Position numbers and translations under genes: made by a program. 44,668 nt of DNA from a virus, in the IMG/VR virus record IMGVR_UViG_3300012964_000016, positions 1 through 44,668 of that record; one strand, 5' to 3'. The notes under the pieces are model-generated. The model had not been told where the DNA came from. It ran no database searches and saw nothing but the letters and a program-made list of their open reading frames with translations. How positions within the stretch are numbered: the stretch's first letter is position 1; every line of letters starts with the position of its first letter. Below are positions 39,765-44,668 of this stretch, in pieces.

Positions 39765-40582
39765 AGACAAGATACATAGCAACATTCATTCGTGCTCGCG
39801 AAGATATCCGCATCAGACGCGCAGACGGACAGCCCAAGCCGTGGACAGCAGATCCGATCTTGCAGAATTATCGGTTCTGTAACGTGCATCGTGAAAACGA
39901 TACTGTGACCAAGTGGATATCAGAGAACTGGCGCGGCCCGCACAGCGAAGACCCTAACCTGTGGTTCGCGATGGTGGTGGCGCGGTTGGTTAACAAGCCG
40001 TCAACGCTGGCGGCGCTTGGGTACCCGGTGCCGTGGAATGCGAAGAAGTTTGTGCGCGTCATTCACAAGGTAATGAGCACAGGGTCAGCATTCAGTCCAG
40101 CGTACATCGTTTCAACCAATGGTTGCGCACAGGACAAGGCTGAGTATCTTGCGGAACACGTGCTGACTCCACTGTGGGTGTATCGCAAACAGCTTACTCC
40201 GATAGAGGGCGACACGCTGGCAACATTCCACGCTCGGCTGATGAAGTGCAACGGTCTTGGAAGTTTCATGGCGGCGCAGGTGGTGGCGGATATGAAGTAC
40301 GTGCCGCCGTTGTTGTACGCCACAGACTGGGATTCGTGGGCGGCGTCGGGTCCAGGAAGCAAGCGTGGCCTGAACCGCGTGTGTGGCAGACCTGTGAACG
40401 CTCAGTGGAAGGAATCTGCGTGGCACAACACACTGACAGAACTGCGCGTGGACTTGCTGGTGGAGTGCGGCATCAAGCTGCATGCGCAGGACGTTCAGAA
40501 CTGCTTGTGTGAGTTTGACAAGTATGAGCGCGTGCGACTGGGGAAAGGTAGACCCAAGCAGCGATATGATGGAGGTGCGTGA
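39761..40582 (+). CDS. 5-hmdU DNA kinase-associated helical protein (glycosylase-like fold)
   Basis: 273 residues, ATGA-coupled with AAAAGG upstream. Conserved-looking segments: PWTADPILQNYRFCNVHREN at 26-45, TVTKWISENW, LVNKPSTLAALG, the HhH-like LMKCNGLGSFMAAQVVADMK, then DWDSWAASGPGSKRGLNRV, and DVQNCLCEFDKYERVRLGKG. This matches the helical family found fused or adjacent to 5-hmdU DNA kinases (also described as alpha-glutamyl/putrescinyl thymine pyrophosphorylase-related). It probably acts on the phosphorylated base in DNA. The exact chemistry is not settled by sequence. Confidence 0.75.
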   Translation: MKTRYIATFIRAREDIRIRRADGQPKPWTADPILQNYRFCNVHRENDTVTKWISENWRGPHSEDPNLWFAMVVARLVNKPSTLAALGYPVPWNAKKFVRVIHKVMSTGSAFSPAYIVSTNGCAQDKAEYLAEHVLTPLWVYRKQLTPIEGDTLATFHARLMKCNGLGSFMAAQVVADMKYVPPLLYATDWDSWAASGPGSKRGLNRVCGRPVNAQWKESAWHNTLTELRVDLLVECGIKLHAQDVQNCLCEFDKYERVRLGKGRPKQRYDGGA

Positions 40583-40860
40583 TGACCATCAACAGAATAA
40601 AGATTGAAGACATTAAATTCAACAGCATCTACACATGCTGTGACTGTAAGAAGACAGCGGTGGGGTCGACGCAATACGCAGCGTTTGACGGACACGGTAT
40701 CCAGAAGCTCGACGCGTTTCTTCTCAAGCTGCGTCCAACCGCGCACGCTATGCCGATCGGCTGGGCAAGCTACTACCGCGACGGTGGCGGCACGGTTTAC
40801 AATTGCGGGTGCAGAGAACTATCAACACAACAAGGAGCCAGTGATGGAAATCAAAGTTAG
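40582..40860 (+). CDS. Cysteine-rich small protein in the modification cluster
   Basis: 92 residues, ATG overlapping the previous stop (TGATG) with GGAGG 6 nt upstream. CCDCKK at about 18-23 and NCGCREL at about 74-80 make a plausible Cys4 metal site. A helical LDAFLLKLRPTAHAMPIGWA lies between. The last 17 bp overlap the thymidylate synthase gene. Unknown function; the location suggests an accessory. Confidence 0.65.
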   Translation: MTINRIKIEDIKFNSIYTCCDCKKTAVGSTQYAAFDGHGIQKLDAFLLKLRPTAHAMPIGWASYYRDGGGTVYNCGCRELSTQQGASDGNQS

Positions 40861-41872
40861 AAACGTCAACCATGCTTTGGAGGAGATACTATGGAAGTTC
40901 AAAACCTCCGGAGTACTGGTCAATTCTCGTAATGGCGCGGTGCTGCGCATCCCAGAACCGGTACTAACCACATACACGCACCCGACAGAGCGCGTGCTGT
41001 TCTCACAATTACGCGACGCCAACCCGTTCTTCCACCTGTTCGAAGCGTTGTGGATGCTGGGCGGGTATAACGAAGTAGACTTCCCGGCACGGTTTGCAAA
41101 GCAGATAGCTGCCTATTCAGATGACGCGGTTACTCTCAACGGCGCGTATGGCTACCGCTGGCGGCACCACTTCGGGCATGACCAGATTAAAGCAGCGCTC
41201 AAAGAACTACGCGCACAGAATACGCGTCGCGCTGTGATTGCCATGTGGGATGGGATTGAAGATCTTCAGTCAGCCGCTCACGGTTCGCTGGATGTGCCAT
41301 GTAATACGCATATCTATTTCGACAGACCGACCGGCGCACTGGACATGACCGTGTGCTGCCGCAGCAATGACGCTGTCTGGGGCGCTTACGGTGCAAATGC
41401 TGTGCACTTCTCTGTTCTTCAGCAATACATGGCAGAAGTGTTGGGTGTGCCGGTGGGGGTGTACAGGCAGTTCAGCAATAATATGCACATCTATGCTGAT
41501 AGGCCAGATGTTGTCAGACTTCTGGATTCTGATGGTGTGAGGTATGTGGCCGACGACCGGTATACACAAGGGCATGAAGCATTGTCTCCAGACATCCAAC
41601 ACACACGACTGATACAACCACAAGAATCCGCGCTGGCATTCCTGGCAGATATTCACAGGCTCGTGTGGCGTACTGGCGAAGATTGCAAATACGCCACAGA
41701 ATTTTTCGCAGAAACTGTATCCCCAATGCAGAAAGCACATGCACAATATAAATCCGGTCTGTGTGAGTGTGCGCGCAATACTGCGTGCGAAATAGCCGCG
41801 CAGGACTGGATGATGGCCTGCGTAGACTGGCTGGACAGAAGGGAGGTTGCACGCGATGCGAAGAAAACTTGA
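40844..41872 (+). CDS. Thymidylate-synthase-family enzyme, probable dUMP hydroxymethyltransferase
   Basis: 342 residues from the ATG at 40844 with AAGGAG 6 nt upstream. Folate-dependent pyrimidine methylase features: active-site Cys153 in LDVPCNTHIYF, CCRSNDAVWGAYGANAVHFS (171-190), and the late QFSNNMHIY (209-217). The Asn in GAN suggests a uracil nucleotide substrate, since dCMP hydroxymethylases have Asp at the equivalent place (family knowledge; alignment by eye). Sequence is far from cellular ThyA. Beside a 5-hmdU DNA kinase, hydroxymethyl-dUMP is the likely product. Ordinary dTMP synthesis is the alternative. Confidence 0.82.
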   Translation: MEIKVRNVNHALEEILWKFKTSGVLVNSRNGAVLRIPEPVLTTYTHPTERVLFSQLRDANPFFHLFEALWMLGGYNEVDFPARFAKQIAAYSDDAVTLNGAYGYRWRHHFGHDQIKAALKELRAQNTRRAVIAMWDGIEDLQSAAHGSLDVPCNTHIYFDRPTGALDMTVCCRSNDAVWGAYGANAVHFSVLQQYMAEVLGVPVGVYRQFSNNMHIYADRPDVVRLLDSDGVRYVADDRYTQGHEALSPDIQHTRLIQPQESALAFLADIHRLVWRTGEDCKYATEFFAETVSPMQKAHAQYKSGLCECARNTACEIAAQDWMMACVDWLDRREVARDAKKT

Positions 41873-42362
41873 ATTGATTGTAAGTGGTGGTGGCGTTAAG
41901 CGCTGGCATGTGCAGCGCACATTGAAGGAGCAGTCAGTGGCCGAGCACAGCTTCGGAGTGGCGTGGCTGGTGTGGTTTATTACCGATGGTCGTGCCAGCG
42001 TCAATCTGATAATGCACGCGCTGGCACACGATGTAGCTGAATACATCACCGGTGATGTGCCTGCACCAGCGAAGCGCAGCATGGGCATATCGCACCTGTT
42101 CGACATAGAGGAAGAAGCCGTGTGGGCGGATCATGGCCTGTACCTGCCCAATCTGACGAAGGAAGAGTTGCGTACACTTAAATTCGCAGATGTTTGTGAA
42201 TTGTTGCTGTTCTGCGTGCGCGAAATTTCTTTAGGTAATAAAAATATGGTCGAGGTGTATTCTCGCGGAGTGGGCTACTTGTTGCAGCATTCTCCGTGGA
42301 ATGATCTGGAAGCCAAGTTGATGACTGTTATAGGAGAGCGTTATGGACAAGCGTGCAAATGA
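41856..42362 (+). CDS. HD-domain nucleotidase (YfbR-like)
   Basis: 168 residues from the ATG at 41856, with GGGAGG upstream; it overlaps the thymidylate synthase gene by 17 bp. The motifs KRWHVQ, AEHSFGVAW (H31), MHALAHDVAEYITGD (H58, D59) and LKFADVCELL give the HD metal site in the YfbR order. YfbR enzymes dephosphorylate dNMPs. Here it could lower competing dTMP or dCMP so that the modified nucleotide is favoured (inference). Confidence 0.85.
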   Translation: MRRKLELIVSGGGVKRWHVQRTLKEQSVAEHSFGVAWLVWFITDGRASVNLIMHALAHDVAEYITGDVPAPAKRSMGISHLFDIEEEAVWADHGLYLPNLTKEELRTLKFADVCELLLFCVREISLGNKNMVEVYSRGVGYLLQHSPWNDLEAKLMTVIGERYGQACK

Positions 42363-42738
42363 TATTCAAGTTGCTGGGGATCACTACAGAAGCCCGGCGC
42401 AGCATTGGGATTTTGCGGTCACGCATTATGGGGTTGCATACCTGACCAGTCAGGTGACCAACTACGTGGCTCGATGGCGTGCGAAGAACGGCATGGAAGA
42501 TTTGCACAAGGCGCTACACTACCTCATGAAGCTGGAAGAAGTCCTTGCAAATCCAGACGGCAATCGCGTAACACTGGATGAGTTCTGCAAGGTAAACAAT
42601 CTTCTGCCGGAAGAATGTGAGGTGCTGTCTATAATGACCAGCGCAGACATCACGCCAGAACTGGTACAGCAGGCGCGGAGAGCAATTCAATCGTTGCTTG
42701 CCGCAGAACCATCAACATCCTATGTGAGCCAATCATGA
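42343..42738 (+). CDS. DUF3310-type protein
   Basis: 131 residues, ATG with AGGAG upstream, overlapping the HD gene by 20 bp. VAGDHYRSPAQHWDFAVTHY and GVAYLTSQVTNYVARWRAKN, then GMEDLHKALHYLMKLEEVL, match DUF3310, widespread in phages beside nucleotide-metabolism genes. C-terminal extension helical. Function unsettled. Confidence 0.82.
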   Translation: MDKRANDIQVAGDHYRSPAQHWDFAVTHYGVAYLTSQVTNYVARWRAKNGMEDLHKALHYLMKLEEVLANPDGNRVTLDEFCKVNNLLPEECEVLSIMTSADITPELVQQARRAIQSLLAAEPSTSYVSQS

Positions 42739-42944
42739 GTTTCGGAACTAGACTACTCAGCTGCATGCGAGAAGCGGACATAACGCACACAGAATTGTCC
42801 GCGATAACCGGCATGGACATAACCCACATCAGCCACATAGTGCACGACGACCGCAGTCCATCACTCACAACATTGACCAGAATTCTAAAGGCTCTGCCAG
42901 AGGCTGACGCACGCTGGCTGATTACTGGCGAACGACATGTCTAA
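42735..42944 (+). CDS. XRE-family helix-turn-helix regulator
   Basis: 69 residues, ATGA-coupled. FGTRLLSCMREADITHTELS, ITGMDITHISHIVHDDRSPS and LTTLTRILKALPEADARWLI form a complete Cro/CI-type HTH with recognition helix around residues 28-40. Small regulators like this control phage early/late switching. It is the only obvious DNA-binding regulator in the window, so it is a candidate for the ATGTTAACC or TTGCGACAA sites. Confidence 0.85.
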   Translation: MSFGTRLLSCMREADITHTELSAITGMDITHISHIVHDDRSPSLTTLTRILKALPEADARWLITGERHV

Positions 42945-43146
42945 GTATTCTCAATGGTTCGACGGCATGTATGATAACCCGGTGCATGCTGGGGTGTATG
43001 AGATAATCGGCGGCTCTCTGATTATGTATGCCAGATGGGATGGCCTACGGTGGAGCATTCCACAACCGACAGCGAAGCTGGCAGCAAGCTGTGACACGTG
43101 GTACAGGGTACCACCTTTTTACAAATGGAGAGGAGTATTGAAATGA
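42937..43146 (+). CDS. Small hypothetical protein (69 aa)
   Basis: Overlaps the regulator gene by 8 bp. Trp/Tyr-rich beta protein (QWFDGMYDNPVHAGVYEIIG, RWDGLRWSIPQPT, WYRVPPFYKWRG). P.(H/R).GVYE followed by YA.WDG..W is a pattern I recall from small conserved phage proteins with no known role. Confidence 0.65.
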   Translation: MSKYSQWFDGMYDNPVHAGVYEIIGGSLIMYARWDGLRWSIPQPTAKLAASCDTWYRVPPFYKWRGVLK

Positions 43147-43553
43147 ACCCAAATTCTAAATCAGAGCAACCAGAGCAAGCGCCGCCAGCGGCAGCGGTGG
43201 TGCGAATGTCTCCGATCTATAGAATGCGCATTCCGGGGTACAGAGTTTACGAAGAGCCGCAGACAATGCACATTGATTTGTCGAAGATCGTGTCTATATC
43301 AGGTCCGCGCCTTGTGACAATTGGGCGGTATGAGACTGAGATACAACTTGAGATGGTGGTACAGTTGCTGGCGTCTCCGGTTGTCGTAGCTGTACTCCAG
43401 CCAATGACGGTCAACACAAGACCGGGCAATGCGTACGACTACGTCGTGGTGACCGATCCAGAAACAGAGATGCCCTCGCGCATGTCGGAGATGAATAGTC
43501 TTGCAGAGCAGCTGTTGGACGCGTGGAGGCAGCACACAGAGGAGAATGCGTGA
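43143..43553 (+). CDS. Hypothetical protein (136 aa)
   Basis: ATG at 43143 with GAGGAG 8 nt upstream, overlapping the previous stop as ATGA. N-terminal Pro/Gln-rich lead (SEQPEQAPPAAAVVRMSP), beta core (HIDLSKIVSISGPRLVTIG) and a helical end (MNSLAEQLLDAWRQH). No family recognised. Confidence 0.62.
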   Translation: MNPNSKSEQPEQAPPAAAVVRMSPIYRMRIPGYRVYEEPQTMHIDLSKIVSISGPRLVTIGRYETEIQLEMVVQLLASPVVVAVLQPMTVNTRPGNAYDYVVVTDPETEMPSRMSEMNSLAEQLLDAWRQHTEENA

Positions 43554-43795
43554 TGGTCACCAGCACCAGAATGTATCAGCTGCGCGAAATTGGCGTAATT
43601 GTAATTCTGACACCGCCATGGCTTTCATATCTGCCGCCTGATCTTTGCGCTGTGGCAGCAGACAACGGTGAAAGCGTGATGTACGATAACGAGTTGTTTG
43701 TTAGGAAATGGCTTGACAAGCAGGGGATTAAGATTTTGCGCGTAGTCGATTGCGAACATTACCTACACACGCGCAAGTTTCTGAGGCTTCATTAA
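43553..43795 (+). CDS. Hypothetical protein (80 aa)
   Basis: ATG overlaps the upstream stop (TGATG) with GAGGAG close by. Mixed alpha/beta (YQLREIGVIVILTPPWLSYL, GIKILRVVDCEHYLHTRKFL). Short and coupled; no family recognised. Confidence 0.6.
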   Translation: MVTSTRMYQLREIGVIVILTPPWLSYLPPDLCAVAADNGESVMYDNELFVRKWLDKQGIKILRVVDCEHYLHTRKFLRLH

Positions 43796-43831
43796 TAAAT
43801 ACCAGAAGCATACGTAGAGGAGAACGAACCA

Positions 43832-44095
43832 GTGAACACCGCCAACGAAGATAAGACGAAGAATAGACCAATAGTGCAGCGCAGACCAGACCGCAGAGTG
43901 TCTGACATTCACTGGTGCGTGGCCGTGCTGTGCGTGCAGTGGGTTTGTATGGTTGTGCTGCTGGTAATTATTCTGCATCTGTCCGCGAAGAATGATCGAC
44001 TGTTGTCAGAGGTTGATAAATACGGAATGAAGCAGTTTTCATGCTGGCAGTTGTTGCAGAATGCTGATGTGCGCAGAATCATGTGTGCGAAGTGA
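43832..44095 (+). CDS. Single-pass membrane protein
   Basis: 87 residues, GTG start with GAGGAG about 10 nt upstream. A charged N-terminus (NEDKTKNRPIVQRRPDRRVS) precedes one strong transmembrane helix at about 27-50 (CVAVLCVQWVCMVVLLVIIL). The C-terminus is polar. Function unknown; superinfection exclusion or host takeover are possibilities only. Confidence 0.65.
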   Translation: MNTANEDKTKNRPIVQRRPDRRVSDIHWCVAVLCVQWVCMVVLLVIILHLSAKNDRLLSEVDKYGMKQFSCWQLLQNADVRRIMCAK

Positions 44096-44134
44096 ATCAT
44101 AAACAATCTACTACACTTAATTAAGGAGAAAGAA

Positions 44135-44479
44135 ATGAATATTGATGATTTAACACTTAAACAGATCAAAGAAATCCAGCAATTAACATTTGCCAGTAAA
44201 AATGATTTGATGCAATCTAATTATCCAGTTGGCAAGAATGTAATTGTTCGCACTGTAACTATGATCTACACCGGCAGACTCGAACAAGTTACCGACACGG
44301 ATCTGGTCCTTGTCGACTGCTCCTGGATTCCAGAAACCGAACGGTTTATGAAATTCGTTGCAGAAGGGGTAGTGAGAGAGTGTGAGCCTTATCCGGATGA
44401 TTTACCCGTATATATCAATCGTGGCGCTCTACTCGATATGTGTGAGCTTCGCAAAGACCTACCAAGGAGCCAGAAATGA
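44135..44479 (+). CDS. Conserved phage protein (114 aa), function unknown
   Basis: ATG with AAGGAG upstream. MNIDDLTLKQIKEIQQLTFA, VGKNVIVRTVTMIYTGRLEQ, LVLVDCSWIPETERFMKFV and VYINRGALLDM give a recognisable layout (IGKN...RTVT...TG+L..V...+LVL.DA.WI..T.R) that I recall from many phage genomes. Function unknown. Ends ATGA-coupled to the repeat gene. Confidence 0.72.
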   Translation: MNIDDLTLKQIKEIQQLTFASKNDLMQSNYPVGKNVIVRTVTMIYTGRLEQVTDTDLVLVDCSWIPETERFMKFVAEGVVRECEPYPDDLPVYINRGALLDMCELRKDLPRSQK

Positions 44480-44571
44480 ATGCCGTTATGCTACGGGAGC
44501 GATGGTCGCGGTCGCGGTCGCGGTCGGGGTCGTGGTCGGGGTCGCGGTCGTGGTCGAGGTCGCGGTCGTAG
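44476..44571 (+). CDS. Short Ser/Arg/Trp dipeptide-repeat protein at the window end
   Basis: ATG with AAGGAG 6-7 nt upstream, ATGA-coupled. Begins MNAVMLRERW and then alternates Ser with Arg, Gly or Trp for about 21 residues, 31 in all, to a TAG. The codon pattern is a hexamer TCG-NGG. The stop may be real or a sequencing error within the repeat, so the true length is uncertain. Coupling to the previous gene supports translation. Confidence 0.55.
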   Translation: MNAVMLRERWSRSRSRSGSWSGSRSWSRSRS

Positions 44572-44668
44572 TCGAGGGCGCGGTCAGGCGTGCGAGCGGG
44601 TGCGCGGACGAGGTCGGGAACGGGGGCGGGGAGGGGGGCGTGGGGAAAACCTTGAACGCGTTGGGGGA
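44506..44668 (+). repeat. Hexamer repeat tract degenerating to G-rich end
   Basis: TCGCGG-type hexamers run from 44506 to about 44575, then decay into G-rich sequence with long G runs to the window end. Strong G strand bias (few A or T). Likely a slippage-prone tandem repeat or an assembly end with poor consensus. Confidence 0.75.

Overview
The window is a tailed-phage (Caudoviricetes) genome, or nearly all of one. The host is probably a Gram-negative proteobacterium: there is a spanin pair for outer-membrane disruption, almost every gene has a strong AGGAG-type ribosome site, and the head genes are of the Mu type. I see no integrase, excisionase, transposase core, rRNA, tRNA or CRISPR array, so a lytic lifestyle is most likely. 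There are two opposed gene blocks. Positions about 548-24700 read leftward (minus strand) and carry packaging, head, tail and lysis. Positions about 25325-44570 read rightward (plus strand) and carry replication, recombination, nucleotide and DNA modification. The two blocks diverge from a 0.6 kb AT-rich, repeat-bearing intergenic region at 24.7-25.3 kb. One plus-strand gene at 153-551 converges on the lysis genes. That layout fits a circular map in which the right arm runs through the window ends into position 153.

Left arm, read in its direction of transcription: terminase small and large subunits; a portal fused to a MuF head-morphogenesis domain; three beta-rich structural proteins; a Mu I-like protease with an internal start for the scaffold; decoration protein; major capsid protein with an odd hydrophobic N-terminus; a minus-strand terminator; a small acidic protein; a 968-residue glycosyltransferase-methyltransferase-glycosyltransferase; head-tail connectors (Mu gp36 and gpG types); tail terminator; tail tube; tail chaperone G and its -1 frameshift product GT; tape measure; distal tail proteins; fibre-like protein; then lysis (holin, DUF5675 protein, second membrane protein, nested Rz/Rz1). 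A siphovirus-type tail is inferred from the tape measure, the G/GT pair and the absence of a sheath gene.

Right arm: a Toprim/D5-type primase-helicase, a DnaJ-like protein, a ssDNA-binding-like protein, family A DNA polymerase with 3'-5' exonuclease motifs, a Cas4/RecB-like nuclease, a GNAT acetyltransferase, a VRR-NUC nuclease overlapping a SNF2-type helicase, then a small-gene region containing three copies of a repeated 5'-leader cassette. Next is a lysine/alanine/proline-rich repeat protein. The block that follows looks like a DNA-base hypermodification pathway: an Nmad2-like protein, a 5-hydroxymethyl-dU DNA kinase-like P-loop protein, its helical/glycosylase-fold partner, a thymidylate-synthase-family enzyme with features of a dUMP hydroxymethylase, and an HD nucleotidase. 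Small coupled genes follow, including an XRE regulator.

Together the genes suggest a phage that probably replaces or decorates thymine in its DNA, may glycosylate its virion, and encodes its own replisome but no RNA polymerase. Regulation would therefore rest on host sigma-70 promoters, a shared 9-bp motif (TTGCGACAA) found in three intergenic regions, RNA structures, and the leader cassette. The last 160 bases are a degenerate hexamer repeat that looks like a repeat-limited sequence end.
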